DNA from: Bondarzewia mesenterica
Lineage: Eukaryota > Basidiomycota > Agaricomycetes > Russulales > Bondarzewiaceae
DNA length: 64,000 bases
Direction of reading: 5' to 3'
Assembly: GCA_004802705.1 (NCBI GenBank)
Contig: SGPL01000018.1
Location: forward strand, 1-64,000
Shown here: piece by piece, positions 10,828-23,486 of the stretch
Layout of the letters: every line of letters begins with the position of its first letter
Numbering within the stretch: the first letter of the stretch is position 1
Notes under the pieces: generated by a model
What the model was told of the DNA's origin: nothing
The model's input: the letters and a program-made list of their open reading frames with translations, nothing else
The model's database searches: none
Position numbers and translations under genes: made by a program

Positions 10828-12356
10828 ATGTCNGCGACATATTCGTCTGACGACATGGGCTACGCTCTCATACAGGTTGTCGCGACAATCGCTGCACAGA
10901 GTGTCCTGTACGGTGCGTTTCAATNCTAGCTTTCACACANGACGTCGAGTTGCGCTGACAATGAACGCTGACAGGTATCTTTGTCACGACCGCAATCTTC
11001 TCGATATACTCGTCATGGTGAGTGACTACGAAGACGTTGCATCCGCTTGTCTATTCCANTGGGGANAAAAGCTGCAAGGAATTCACGAAAACAAATNTCA
11101 TGATNCTGTCTGTGACTGTCGTCATGTTCGCAACCGCCACCGCTTACTGGTCACTATCATTAACTGTATTAANTGTGTCGATCCGAGCCCTGTTCATTCT
11201 GCCCGCAAACNTCCCGGGCAACCTCATCGTTGGTATATACATCGCGCAAATGTATCTGCCNATAATCANCGTATGTCGTCATAGTTTTTTGACGGTTTGT
11301 AGATGCAGCTCACACCATTTATATACAGTATATTCTCAGCGACACCATTGTCGTATGGAGGGCATGGTGTCTCTGGAACCGGGATATGAANATTATAATC
11401 CTTCCCTTGACCTTGTTTGCGGGGTCAATTAGTATGCCTTAACGATCTCTGTAAGACAGCTTGGTGATTCAAGTCTTTTGATTTAAAAATAGTTTCATCG
11501 ACCATCAGTGCAGCCTTCAAAGTCAGGGCTCTGAATTCGGATGCTACAGACTCGCAGTTCTCTGCCTGCGCCTTGTTTCTTGCAACAAATGTNGCAGCCA
11601 CGGGGTTGATTGCATACAAAGCATGGTACTATATNNTTCAATTCATATTTGGCAATCAGGATAATTGTTGACACTTTTCACTTATGTAGGACACATCGTA
11701 AGTTAATCAAGAGCAATCTTGATCATGGTGGTTCGAAGAGGACCAAAGCAGAGAAGATAATGGCCCTTCTGATCGAATCTGGTGCACTTTATTGCATCTT
11801 TTGGGCAAGTCTTTGTATCGCTTGCTATGTATTGAATTGTGCTGACAATTTCCTCTGTATAGATTTTGCTTATCACCACTCTTTTCAGTGCAGCCCCTGC
11901 TACTGACTCGGAGCTCATGATGAATATATCCGTTCAAGTCGCAGTAAGCGAATACATCATGCCCGACAACATAGTCACTGAACCGATTTTATGCGCAACC
12001 AGGGCATAATTCCGACAATTGTTGTCGTCTCGGCGGCTATCCAGAAGATGGCATGGGANAAACTACCTGAACAGAATCTAAGACCAATTGTCTCACAATT
12101 CGCAGTGCCCACGCTGGCCAATTCCATTGTCATCAACAACTCGCGGCGGCCCAGCTCACACAGATCCACTGTCATTCAGATCGGATTTTATCAACGTGGA
12201 GGGATGTGCGACGATGATCTCGAAGAAGTGGCAGAAACGTCGGAGCTGAGGTTCGTCTTCCGTTGTTGCAAGTATTGTTCATCTCGTCCTGATCGGACGT
12301 GCGACTTGTGTACCGTACGNATCAGTCATTATCCGTCGCCAATCCACTCAGCATGA
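10828..12356 (+). CDS. 7-TM membrane protein, mushroom family, copy A
   Basis: Function unknown. The protein starts MSATYSSDDMGYALIQ and continues through at least six short exons. Hydrophobic stretches alternate with family blocks: GIFVTTAIFSIYSS, FATATAYWSLSLTVL, IVVWRAWCLWNRDMK, LIAYKAWYY, TKAEKIMALLIESGALYC and GIIPTIVVVSAA. Such proteins are numerous in Agaricomycetes and resemble receptors topologically, but no ligand is known to me. The gene at 51650-53121 has matching blocks in the same order. Ns make several residues uncertain. The C-terminus after SRRPSSHRSTVIQ is tentative, because a further intron could change the last 40 residues. Confidence 0.65.
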
Positions 12357-13285
12357 GAAAGCATTGTAACTCGGAATTTTTATTCCTGAAACTGAGGACT
12401 TCGCGAGCTTCGCAACCAATTTCCCCAAGCAAACCGTTCATCAACTCCTCTTCCACACACCCTCGATACTCTCGAGACCGTCAATCCTGCCGTCGTATCG
12501 CTTTGTCGCTGTATTTGCTTTCCTCGCTCTCTTATTCCAAATTTCTCCAGTTTCTGGTCTTTGTGTAACGGTCGTTTATTCNCCGGCTTCGTGTAGGGGT
12601 TCTGGGTNCACCGCAAGGAATTTGTACGACTAGCTGTTTGATGAAGCGAAATTAAGCATATCTGTGCATGCTGGTGTATTGCGAAACACCACCTCACGAA
12701 AGTGATGAATGTTGGCCCGGAGAACAAATCGATAACTACGTATGTCTCAGGCCATCCCGATAGCACTCACATTGATATAGGTGAGTTAGTAAAAGACGGT
12801 TCACNCAGAACTGCGGGGCTGATCAAATACGAAGGCAGTGCGACACTGCTGGAGAAGACGTTTCATTCCTGAGAATGAATGAGCCAAATCGTAGGCCCAC
12901 CTCCACAGCAAATCCGTCTCATCTCTTCTTANAAAGAACACTGATTGAACATACCGCACACTATCAAACATGCCTGAGCCTTCAACATGCNACGAGCCAA
13001 CTATTCAGCAATGATAGCCAGCCTATACCGACCCGGAAAACATCCCATCTTGCGTCTATAGGGCTCCTGCCATGCCTATTGCTGGATGACAAGTTTCTNA
13101 NACTCNCCATGTCCGACGTGTGCCCGCTGCATATCTTAGGTCAGACTGTCTATCCATGAGCAAGGAAGTGAGATGATGAAGTGACGCACGTAAGGTATGG
13201 CCCACGCTAAGCTTGAAGAAATCCCAGTGAAATCCGGGAGGAATGTCGCTCGAGCTTGTCGCTCGTATCTTGAAGCGAAGCTCTT
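12357..13285. other. Intergenic, about 0.9 kb, with ambiguous bases
   Basis: Lies between the end of the 7-TM gene and the stop of YAE1. Short frames on both strands show no recognisable domain. Confidence 0.45.
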
Positions 13286-13964
13286 TCAACTCCAGAAAGG
13301 GGTCACATCAACTCCAACAGCAGCGCTCAATACCTCCAGCCTTGTCCTNAACTTCTTCACATCTTCTACTCCCATCCTGCCTTGCTCACCCACTCTGCTA
13401 TCTGCTCCAGCTGTCAATTGATTCATCATGTCCTCCAGCTGTTCGACCTTCCTCCTCGCCTCGACCTCCTCATTCTCATCCATCTCTTCGCCATAAGCCT
13501 CGAGGTGCTCCCGCGCGTGCTGTTCGGCCTCCAGATCGCATGGTGCGATGTCAGAAAAACGCACCTCCGAAAGCTGTGCAGAGATTNCGCGCGCCTCTAC
13601 TATCTGGACTTCCGTTGATTCCGAAGGTGGGAGCATGCTAAGGAACGATAGCAGTGCGGACGCAAGCCCGCGCAAGTCACCCAGTTCCCGCCCAAGCGGC
13701 ACGCCGNNTTGCGCAAACCCAGCATCAAAGCCCTCTTGCAGAGCAGACTCCTTGCCGGCTGTGATACCTTCACGATACCCGGCCTGATCGAGANGTAGGT
13801 CATTCATTCAGCCAACAAGCCGATCGCGCTGGGAGGAAGCCCACATTGGTGAAATCTGATGAGAGTTTCGACCACTCGGCCTCCTCGGTCTGAGAGACGC
13901 TTGATGGATCATCATTCCAAGGTGAATCGGTTGAAGCNTTGGCAAAGTCAAAATTGTAGGCCAT
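13286..13964 (-). CDS. YAE1: YAE1-like protein (205 aa)
   Basis: Two exons, 13964-13845 and 13783-13286, encode about 205 residues. The N-terminus reads DSPWNDDPSS and WSKLSSDFTN. It joins across a 61-nt intron to the diagnostic Yae1 block AGYREGITAGKESALQEGFD and then GVPLGRELGDLRG, the deca-GX3-like repeat. Yae1 works with Lto1 as an adaptor that brings the ABC protein Rli1/ABCE1 to the cytosolic Fe-S assembly machinery, which supports ribosome function. The C-terminal third is charged (EEMDENEEVEARRKVEQLED) and probably helical. Four Ns leave single residues undetermined. The start Met is chosen because it gives the shortest N-terminus in phase with the conserved acidic motif. Confidence 0.85.
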
Positions 13965-14669
13965 TGAAGAAGGTCAGTGGTAGTAAAATCGCGGGTGAAG
14001 GTGAGGAGGGGGAAGGTGCTTGTGCACGAAATCTGGATCTGCCTACCGCCTCCACATTTGGAGATCTGCACAAAACTATATTGATTTCTTTCCAATTCAA
14101 CGCTGCTTTTGGAAATTAATGCACTGTATCCATTTCCTTCAGATTCGTTAGATTCCTCTCGAGTTCTGTCCGGCNGTTGCAGTTCGATTGACCATCTCAT
14201 TCTCNGGCGCTTGTCCCCAAGAGTCCCACCCAGGCCCGTACGTACTGCGCCGATATCAAGCGAGTTACTCGAGGCTAGTGAAGGTGTTGTCCAGGGTGCT
14301 TTGCTGTGATTCCCGTGTGTTCCCCGCATCGCGAACGTGATGCAGCATCGCATTCTGATCATCGCATTTTCAAGGCCTGCCTTCGAATGAAGACTGGATG
14401 TACAACTTGAGNCATAAATCTAAACATGACACTTCTCGCACGGCTTTGTCCAATGACGAGGGGAACGGCCATCTTTCGGACCGTCACCACTGTGATATCA
14501 ACTCCCCATGCCTCATCTTTCTTGATGCCGCTCTGCACCCGTCCAGAACGTCAGCACTGACTGCAGAGCACTGGTTAGCCACTAGCCGCATCNTCAAAGC
14601 TGACGGCCTCCGTACTCTTGCCTGNCTTGTTAGCTGACTCTTCTTTGTCCCGAGTCTTCTGTCTGCAAC
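13965..14669. other. Intergenic, about 0.7 kb
   Basis: Divergent promoter region between YAE1 and arrestin-like gene 2. Contains Ns. Nothing recognised. Confidence 0.45.
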
Positions 14670-16267
14670 ATGCAGCACCCCTACTCCGATCGTCTCAACG
14701 CACATGCGATTCGGTTCTCAGTCTCTCGCCATCCTCCTAAGCCTTCTCAGCACACCCCACTACATCCGAACAGGCTCACAGAATCCTCATCTGACGAAAG
14801 CTTGCTTAATCAACAGCTCGTCCTCGCGGATCCATCCTTCTCATCCTCCCCAAGGCATTTTGTCAAACAGGATAGTATCATTACTCTTGTCCTGGCCGGG
14901 AACGAGGGCGTATCTCAGACTCCNGTCTATACTAGTGGGAGTTTAATTCACGGTCTTGTGACGCTCTCGAAGGTGACGGGCATATCCTACATAGAGGTTA
15001 AGGTGCGCGATTTTCTCTNGCGAACACAGTACGGTCCCAATATNATCAACCTCACGGATCCATATACTTAGCTAGTAGGGGTCGTGAGAGTCAAAGAAAC
15101 GNTTGGTGGTGGGTCTGGNTCGGCAGAGTTGATCTCAGAGACTCTGTTCACATGGGATCAAACCTTACACCGCGGGCCTGCACCCTTCGAGTTTAAGTTC
15201 AAAAGCAAGATGCCCACGCACTTCAAGGATGACATGGNAAGAGTGCGTNACCTCCTACCGCCAAGCTATGATGCCCGCATGAGCGCCGTCCCTGGGTTTA
15301 GAGTTGGCGTGTTCTATGAGTTTGTCGTTTCCGTCACACGCACGCGAGAAATGCCTATCGTATGGAGGAGGNCAACGCGGTATGTATAGAATATCTCTTT
15401 CCAGCTGTTTGTATTCTCATGAAAACATTGCAGGCTGAGAGTACCTTTTATCTATAAGGTGCTCACACGGCCTTTTGCGCGTGGCCCTTTCCCACCTGTC
15501 AGGGTGCCTTCGAAAAGTCCGCAGACTTTATTTGTCGACANGATCCAACCCCGGCGACTGGGGATTAATCCGATGGACATTCAAGTCAGTTCATACTGTA
15601 TGNTTNGGATGAATAGGNCAATNCANTGTCCTAATATTGATCATTCTAGATCTACCTTCCCTTGTCACAAGTAACCCCTCTCACCGAACCCATTCCTTTT
15701 CGCATCTCCATCTCCATCGCCGATAATCCTTTCGCACCCATTCTGGCTTATTCATCACCCATGTCGTCTTTCCACCCACTTTCGCCCTCGCAAAACACCA
15801 CCTCCGTCGCTTTNTTCCATCCTCTCCTCGTGCAACCCCCCATCCGCGTACATCTCGAGCGACGCACGACCGCCGATTCCCGCGCAACCGGCGTCGTCAT
15901 CGTTGGCGAGCGCGACCATCGAATATCATCGCGAACAACATTGGCGAAGGGGGTGATCCATCCTGGCGAGCAGGAAAAAAAGGTGGGTCAGCTGGTGGGG
16001 TGAGATAAATATACCTCGCGACGTGNACTGTGGAGGATTTGCGTCGAATAAGTTGACTGTGGAGGTACGCCGGATCTAATTTCGCATTCTGTTTCCCCAT
16101 CTTCTTCTCCATGCNCTCACGGTCGTGGTCTTCAGGATGTACTCGTGTTCACCATCGACAAGGCCGCTATGGACACGCACGTTCTGCCCTTTCGGAAGAT
16201 CGTGCCCATNCAATTAACGACCGTTTCTGCGAAATCCACCATGNCGATCAANGTNTCGAGCAGATGA
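14670..16267 (+). CDS. Arrestin-like protein 2 (about 445 aa), one frame break
   Basis: Exons 14670-15002, 15072-15379, 15434-15584, 15650-16064 and 16136-16267 join in phase if one A is removed from the A7 run at 15975-15981. Before the run the protein reads VIHPGEQE. After it the neighbouring frame gives the conserved WVSWWGEINIPRDV and CGGFASNKLTVE. Arrestin blocks are VYTSGSLIHGLVTLSK, ISYIEVK, FEFKFKSKMPTHF, GVFYEFVVSVTR, LRVPFIYK and EPIPFRISISI. The segment LLPPSYDARM contains PPSY, a potential WW-domain ligand. The length equals that of arrestin-like protein 3. Role as a ubiquitin-ligase adaptor is inferred from the family. About ten Ns fall in the gene. Confidence 0.75.
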
Positions 16268-17112
16268 TCAANCGACATTTTGTCTGGNCTCTGNCAGTAT
16301 TTTCGAGTATTTATTCCACGGTTTTGATAAGTTGTTGTATTCTTGTACTATTATGTCTCATTGTGTGGCCGGTAGTTTCTGGTCAAGTTGGTTTATAGTT
16401 CATGGCATTCTCGGCCATTGATAGTAATAGCACATACATACTTGGCGTCAGGACAAGGGCCTTGTCTTGGGCTTCAGAGGACCTGAAATTTGGAGAGTTA
16501 TGTAAAATCAAATGCATCCGTTCCTGCCGATTGACGGTATTGGACGGCCGGATTCATTTCCGAGCGGTTCCCGCGTCCGTTGGCGACTCTGTGCATCGCT
16601 TCAAGGTAGCGCTTCGCTGCAGTTTAAATCAGTCCTTGATCATCGTGGCAATGCGCAATATTTTCTTTCTATGCTGCTTTTTTGGCCCACTTCATCCCCT
16701 CGCTGATGCAGATCTGTTCTCCGTGCACCCCGCGTGCGCAGTTCTATGTTTAGACGGACCAAGTGCGAGGTAAGACATTTGGTGATCGCAGTTCGGCTGT
16801 GGGTATGGTACGCACGAGTGCGGGATGCGAGGATTGGCTGGGTGGGTGTGTGGGCGTCCATATGATGCGCATCCGACGTTCTTGCCTCGGCCGAGGGACT
16901 GAGAGCGAGCGGAGTGATCAGATATGGAAAACAGCGGCGAAGCCATCCCGGACTCCATATGGTTCCCTTGCAGTCCAGCTTCACAAGGCGTGTGCTTACT
17001 CCGGGTGGCGCAGAGCACTACTTAGTTGTCATGTAAGTCCCCACCCAGACCCTCACTCCATCATTCTGACTCCTCTCTTCTCCCCTTTTTTGCCTCTGTC
17101 CTTGCCTGGGAT
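16268..17112. other. Intergenic, about 0.8 kb
   Basis: Separates two tandem arrestin-like genes. The last 80 bases before the next start are pyrimidine-rich. No gene supported. Confidence 0.5.
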
Positions 17113-18879
17113 ATGTCCACAGCCAGCCTCCCAAGTTATGCACCGCCAGAGTTCACCCGATCCCCGTCTTACACCGAAGAACCTCAAGGACACGAGCGCC
17201 GTCTAGCCCATGCCACCCGACCTACCTATCCCTCGCGCCCATTGAGCGATTTCGTGAAGCAAAGTAAATCCGGAGGTCTCAGTCTGAGACTGTCGGAACA
17301 AGCCGATGGTGTTAGGGCGCCCGTTTATGGCGTGCGGAGCCCCATCGAGGGCACAGTCGAGCTTGCAAAGGTGGATGGGCTAGCGTATGTAGCTATTAAG
17401 GTCCGTCGTTTCCACACCTAGGCGCTTGCCATTTGACACAAGCTGCGGTCGGCGCGGATGCGACAGATCGAGGGCATGCTCAAATTGAAGGAGATTGCTG
17501 CTGGTGGGACGACGACCTCAGTCCTGTGTAACGAGACTATTTCACTCTGGCGGAAGGGCATCGATCCCGGGCCTTGTCCTAATCGACTTTCGTTCAGTGC
17601 GATACTGCCCTCCACCTTTGCAGATGAAAAAGGCTCATATGTGCGTGCATAAGTCTTCGTCTAACTGTTGGACAGCGTTGCGAATGATATGTTGGGAATA
17701 ACTAGCCATTACCGCCGACCTACGAGGCACATCTCACCGGTCTACCCGGATTTCAAGCTAGCGTCGACTACTCCGTCACAGCTATTGCCAGCAAGAGCAA
17801 GACGGTCGTCCTTGGCCTAGGAGCTACGTCAGTCGATATTCTGCCCCTCCACCTCTGATAGCAATCCGACGCTGATACTGGCCCTTAGCACGGTCTCCAC
17901 CCCCTTCACGTACTACCCTCGCTTCCGCCCCGGAACCCCTTCACCTCCCGCAATGACACAGGCATTGAAGAGCCCAGGTGTACAGCAGACGCCCCAATGG
18001 AAGCTATATGAAAGCACGATTGTTTCGCGAGCACCTGGTGCGGGTGATATTACCTGCAAGGTAACTCGCGTCCTAAAAGCAATTCTCACGAACTCCTTAC
18101 ACTTTTTGTCTTCCAGGTATACCTTCCCAAGTCATCTGTCTTCTGCCTCTCCGAGCCCATCCCATTCCACATCTCCTTCGTCGCCTCGGCAATGTCCCTC
18201 GCCTCACTTCTCCCGTTCGTACCGTCCAGCAGCTCCTCTTCATCAAGCAAACCGTGTACCCGCATCCAACTCTTACGCCAGACCAGCGTTGACGTAAAGT
18301 AAAAATTCCACTTCCATCTAAGCTCCAGACACACTCACCGAATGATGGTTTCCTTTTGTGACCGTAGAAATGCCTACGTCCAAGAGGGAACAAACACAGA
18401 GATCTGGAGGGTGTTCAATATCGGCGAGGGATCCTTCTGGCGGACGGTGCGTCTGTTTCTATCTTCTGTACCTCGTCCCCAGACTAATCACCACTTATTC
18501 GCCACCACAGGCTGATGGACCAGACTGGATATCATTTACTGGTGAGATCAGAATCAAGCCCGACGTCAAGATCGGAGGTTTCAAAGCTGGCGGCTTATGG
18601 GTGAAGGTAAACCCTGCTTTCCTTCTCTTGTTCGCAACAACAGCGCCTCTGACTTCCTCCATTCCCATCGCGACACAGGATTGCATCGTCCTCTCGATAA
18701 CCCCTCCAGACGCTATCAAGGGCCCCATCGGCGACCTTCGCCAGGTGATCCCGGTACGTATCGTGACGGACCCATGGTCCACGGACAATGTGGGTGCGGG
18801 GCTGGTGCATCGCAGCAGTCCCGATGCCTCGGAGGAATTCATACTTGACCAGCCGCTCTTGAGTTATCATGCCCTGTGA
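17113..18879 (+). CDS. Arrestin-like protein 3 (445 aa)
   Basis: Eight exons join in phase: 17113-17400, 17443-17640, 17706-17827, 17889-18060, 18117-18298, 18368-18446, 18511-18606 and 18679-18879. The N-terminus is Pro/Tyr-rich (SLPSYAPPEFT). Arrestin strands follow: GGLSLRLSEQADGV, APVYGVRSPIEGTVELAK, LAYVAIK and ISLWRKGIDPG. Then comes PLPPTYEAHLTGLPGFQASV with a PPTY motif. The C-terminal half has SEPIPFHISFVAS, WISFTGEIRIKPDVKIGGF and DCIVLSITPPD. The reading frame is complete with no break. The gene is downstream of and in the same orientation as arrestin-like gene 2, which suggests old tandem duplication, although intron positions differ. Confidence 0.85.
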
Positions 18880-20319
18880 AAACCCGCGCTAGGCATGCGG
18901 CGGCGTGCCAGGCGCGAGTTTCGTTATCTTGTGGAAGCTGGTAGGAGGGTGACAAGGGTTGGGGGGAAGGAGATTTCTGCATTTGCATCATACATGACAT
19001 CGCAACGCATTGGTACGGTACTGTACATACATATTGTTTTATTACCGGAACATTTTCGGATTTTTGTTGATCTTTTCTCTGACATTACCCGTACCCAGAT
19101 TCTTTCTCCCGTCAAGGGATCTCTCGCGACCTCTTGCATTCTGTAATAGCACCTATGTAACACCTTCAAGTTTCCACGCTGGTGGGGCCCGTATAACCTC
19201 GCTGATTGCCACATACTGCTAACAGGCACCGCACAGAATAACTCCAGCCCCCGTGCCTGTCCAGTGCAGATGGTGCGCTTCGCTTCTACTGTATCGTGTC
19301 CAGCAGCCGGCGGACGAACTCTTCAAACCCCAATCGGGTAATGTACGTATCTGAGGATTGTCGATCTGAGAGCGAATACGCCCCGCGACGACAGGACTAC
19401 TGTAGTGCACTCCATCTGCATGCATTTTGCTATACATGTAGGTCGTCGCGGACACACAAATCTGCACAAGCCAGTACAGTACCACACGGTGGGCCCGTGA
19501 TTCAAAACGCGCTGAAACTGCATGTTGAGATTGTTGACGCTGGAGACGCAGCATGCCGCATAGTAGTATATTTACTTACAATAGTATGTGCCGCATCGGC
19601 CCCTTCGATAGTATCACTTATGCCTATGTACGCGTATGGCAGCGTGTGGCATATGGCAACGCGTGCGACGATGTAACGCATACACTTCGGGCGTATCAAT
19701 CTCGCAAATATGTATACCACCTTGTATGAGCTTGTTCCTGTTGAGTCAGCACTTGAGGCCTGCGGTGACGGCGACACAACTTTGCCATCCTTGGCCGCGA
19801 GGCTTAATGCGCCACCAGACCCAGATAGAAGCATGTACAAGTGAGTGCATGCTACGCGGGAGCCGACCCGAGTTGGGTTAATAGTACAAGATGATTATAA
19901 TGCTACATCAAAAATGCAAACACTCACAGAAAAATTCAAGCATCAGTTGGAGGACTTGTCTTTGATTGGGCACCGTTCCATGCCGGCCTGTACTGTACGG
20001 CGCCGAGCAACAGCAGATGCCAGAGATGTGCAAGGTAATAAGACCCGCTACATTGCAGTTGAAGTGCTCACAAATAAAAACGAAGCGAGGCCCCAACGGC
20101 AGTCCACACAACGATTCCGTGTGAAAAACGAGCGACTTGTGATTGAGCATGCGATAAAAGAAAGCAAAAGATCAAAGCAAGATCCATGAGATATGCACTC
20201 CCTCCCTCTGCGCCTTCACTACAGATATTATTAGATCATCCGCACCGCAGCAGCCCCGCTGCGCGGTGTCCCCACCTGCTCGATAGACAACACAGCCGCC
20301 CCCGCGTGCCCTTGGCCTT
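18880..20319. other. Gene-free stretch, about 1.4 kb
   Basis: Two genes end here from opposite sides (arrestin-like 3 on plus, aspartic protease 1 on minus), so it is convergent intergenic DNA. Longest reading frames are about 110-125 codons and show no domain or composition that supports coding. Confidence 0.55.
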
Positions 20320-23023
20320 TCAGTACCTGGGCGACGTTCGCCCATGACCATACGGATCAGAGTAACTGCCCATCGCTTGCATGTACATTGGCGGCGCTGG
20401 CTCGTGGATTGCCTGGTATGGGTTCTTCTGTACACCGGGAATTGGAATGACCGTGGCCTTAGCCCGTGCGTTACGACGGCGGCGGCAGCACGCCCAGATG
20501 CAGCTGCCGAACAGAAGGATGACGAAAACGAGGCAGCCGACAAGGATGTACGGCCAGTAGCGTAGTACGGCTTCCTCCCGATGCTGCTTCTTCTCCGCCG
20601 CGCTCTCTGGCGAGTGCGACTCCTGGGAGGCGGGAAGAAGTGTCTTAGAAGCTGCACCTGTAGTGTCGACGCCGTTCAACCGCGTCTTGACGAAGTCCGC
20701 ATGAGCCTCGGTCGCGTCCGTCAGAGAAAGGAGCTGGATGTACGGGTCACTGGAGTCACTGGAGTCTTGGACGAAGTTACCGAAGTCGATGAGAGTGTAG
20801 GTGTTGCGAACTGATGGGACAATAAGTATGAAGGTGTAAGTATTATCATAGACAGGCATGAAAGTAGGACGTACGGAAGGACATGCCGAGGATCATGTCG
20901 TATTCACCGAGAAGACTGAACGCACTCGTGATGGGTTGGAACTGTACTCTAATCAGGTTTCACATGCAAAGCAACACATCCAGCACTCACAGTGCCAACA
21001 CAGACGGGCTGCCCCGTGCTCGAATCCGTCATATTGAAATCGCTACTCGACGTGTCGAGCGGGTGAATTGGAAAAGACTGGCCGCCGAACTTAAACGTGA
21101 TGTTCAGCTCCTGGTCGCACGGGATCGTCCATAGTTCCTGGTTCTCGTCATATTTGGCGCCCTGAACACGACCGTAGATGGCGTCAGACACGTCGCGCGG
21201 AACCTGGGGCAGCGAGTAGCCTGAGTCAATGACTGCAACGAGCTTCCCGTTGGGCACATGCGGCACAATCGAGTTGATACTGATCGGCTCGCCGTCTGGC
21301 CCAATGACGCCGTTCGCGTCGGTGAACACCGCCCAGTGCTGGTCCACATCCGTCAGCGTCGGCACATCCTTGATTGTCAGCTTCGGCTGGTTCGTGATGT
21401 TCTCAAAACGTCGGCACCAGCTCCGACACCGTTAGCTGCCCCGCAAAGTCCTCTGTTGGATCCCCCTTACGGTTAAGCAAGATCGTGATATAGTTTGAAG
21501 TCGTCTTGTTTTGCTCGAAGATACGGAAAAGTGAGGAGTCGGCGGACGACTTAGCTATTTTATTGCGAATGACTGAGGCAGTGTTGGGTCCGAGCCCTAT
21601 CAGGCCTTGGTAGCCCTGCGCATTGATGTCGGTGGAGAAGGTAGATGTGTCCGTCACCAACACTGTGAACCTAGTCAGATTGAGGACGTAAAATGGAAGT
21701 TTAAGAGTTTACCGAAGGCCTGATCTTCGACAGTGTAATTGTCGAAACCCATAGTCGCGGTATGGATGTTTCCTTAATTCGAAGCATAGTCAGCAAACAA
21801 GCAAAAGTAAAAGCCGTTCAAATCCAAGAATCCGTGCGGATCGGTCGGTGCAACACACTGTTCAGAGTACAATTATTTCACCAAATAGAAGGCGGAGGAC
21901 CACAGATGCTGCCGCCTACGAGGCGCCTGCACCTGCCTCTTCGGCTGTAGAGGCGAAGGACGAGTATGCCCTGTCAATGACCGCGGTGGAAAGAAGACTG
22001 CGGATGCTACCAAATTGTCTGAACTGACTGGAAGAGCACGGATATAAGGAACCATTGAAAATATAGAACATTCCGGCAGACCGAAGGCCGCTGCCAGCAA
22101 AGAGTGTTGGGCCCAATAAAATCGGTCCTAGTGCATGTCTCGTAAATTGCCTACAGATTCGAGCACAGCTGAGGCATTTTAGAACTGAGATGGGCGGAGT
22201 AGCAGGAACGGATAAGAAGGCGACCGAGATGTTCAAAGCATGAAATCGATGCAAGTACTGAAGCAGTATTGTGTCTCGACTAGAACGCTACCTCACCTAC
22301 GTCATGTTCGAGGTAGCTGACATTGGCGAAACAGTTGTGTGCCACGAGGTGCGTGATCGAGTTGACAGGCAGCATAAGAGCGGCGGAGGCGACGTGAGTG
22401 GTTCTCGAAGCGATACTCTCGAGTTAGTGCCTAGTTGCAGACAGCAGTGCAGCAACGACTATTCCTGTCTCAGAGGGACACTGAGCTATGCGAGAATCAT
22501 TTCGCAACATTCTTGCTCGCGATCCCAAGAAAAAATCGAAACCATTGCCAACAACTCAAAGTCATCCTAACAAGCGTACGGTCGACAATCCGCACGAACT
22601 CCAGATAATTGAGCGGTTACGAGCATAAAACACTCACCAGCAGCTTTTCCGATCGCATATGGGAGCGTGACCGACTTGCCCAAATCCTGCGCATTTGGCA
22701 CGGTTCCAGCGACCCAAAGGTCAGAGCTGGGATTATTAGGTAAGTAAGTAAATCCGTAAAGACGATCGGGAAACGCACCTTCCGGTGTCGAGGACGACAT
22801 TAAAAGGATTACCGCCGAGGGTTATGTTTCCTATATACTGGATATTCGCGCTGTTCCGAATGGAGATGCCGACCGTAGAGTCGGAAGATGAATTGGCACG
22901 CTGAAAGATGGAGGAACGGGCGGCTCGGGTATTTTCGACATTGCGGACGTGGAATGGGAAGCGGACGGCGAAGGCGGAGCAGAGTTGAAGTAGGATAAGA
23001 GAAAGTGAGCTAAGGGAAAGCAT
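20320..23023 (-). CDS. Membrane-anchored aspartic protease 1 (about 540 aa)
   Basis: Pepsin-family (A1) protease on the minus strand. Exons are 23023-22779, 22726-22638, 21772-21713, 21662-20991, 20941-20875 and 20810-20320. The N-terminus is a signal peptide (SLSLILLQLCSAFAV). The first catalytic motif, LDTGSSDLWVAG, is split by intron 1. The second reads VAVIDSGYSLPQVP. A C-terminal membrane helix (YILVGCLVFVILLFGSCIWA) precedes a basic cytosolic tail. Intron 2 is 865 nt against about 55-75 nt for the rest. Exon 4 needs one T removed from the T4 run at 21405-21408 to pass from SELVPTF to ENITNQPKL. The gene is divergent from a paralogue at 23487 with identical lengths for exons 2 and 3. Confidence 0.8.
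21773..22637 (-). other. Oversized intron 2 of aspartic protease 1
   Basis: The matching intron in the neighbouring paralogue is 71 nt. This one is 865 nt, so about 0.8 kb was probably gained. No reading frame inside it could be assigned to a family and I saw no clear terminal repeats. Confidence 0.55.
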
Positions 23024-23486
23024 CCCTGAGAGAATAGGGGAATGTGCGCGACGCTAGCACGCAGGGTATGGTTGGTATATGAAGAATAATTTGTGTGTGG
23101 AGGACAGAGCTGAGAATGGTTTCGATGGAGAGTAGCCAAGGCGGTGCTGTGTGCCCGTTTGTGGCTGATGGGCGTTGGGAGCCGGCGTGAGACTTCCTGC
23201 GCAAAGCCAACAAAACAGCAGCTATGTTCTGTCGACTGGGATGCAGAAAGCGCTGATAGAGTACTGCACGGCGCAAAAAGACAAGGACGATGAGAGAGAA
23301 GAATGGAAAGAAAGCGGAGCAGCTGGGAGTGAGCATGTTGGGATCGTAAGCAGGATTACAAGACGCAGCAACATCAAGCTCACCGCCTCCTGCCTTTTCC
23401 GTATAAGACAAGTCCAATCCGTTGACGCCCCATTTGCTTCTTCTCTTCCTTCTCCCTTCTCCCTTCTCTTTCTCTTTCATTCCACC
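23024..23486. promoter_or_regulatory. Shared divergent promoter of the two aspartic protease genes
   Basis: 463 bp separate the two start codons. On the plus side a TATA-like GTATAAGA lies at about 23400. A CT-rich tract (about 23438-23482), common before fungal starts, runs up to the ATG. The minus side has less distinct AT-rich sequence near 23065-23090. Shared regulation of both genes is an inference from this geometry. Confidence 0.45.
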
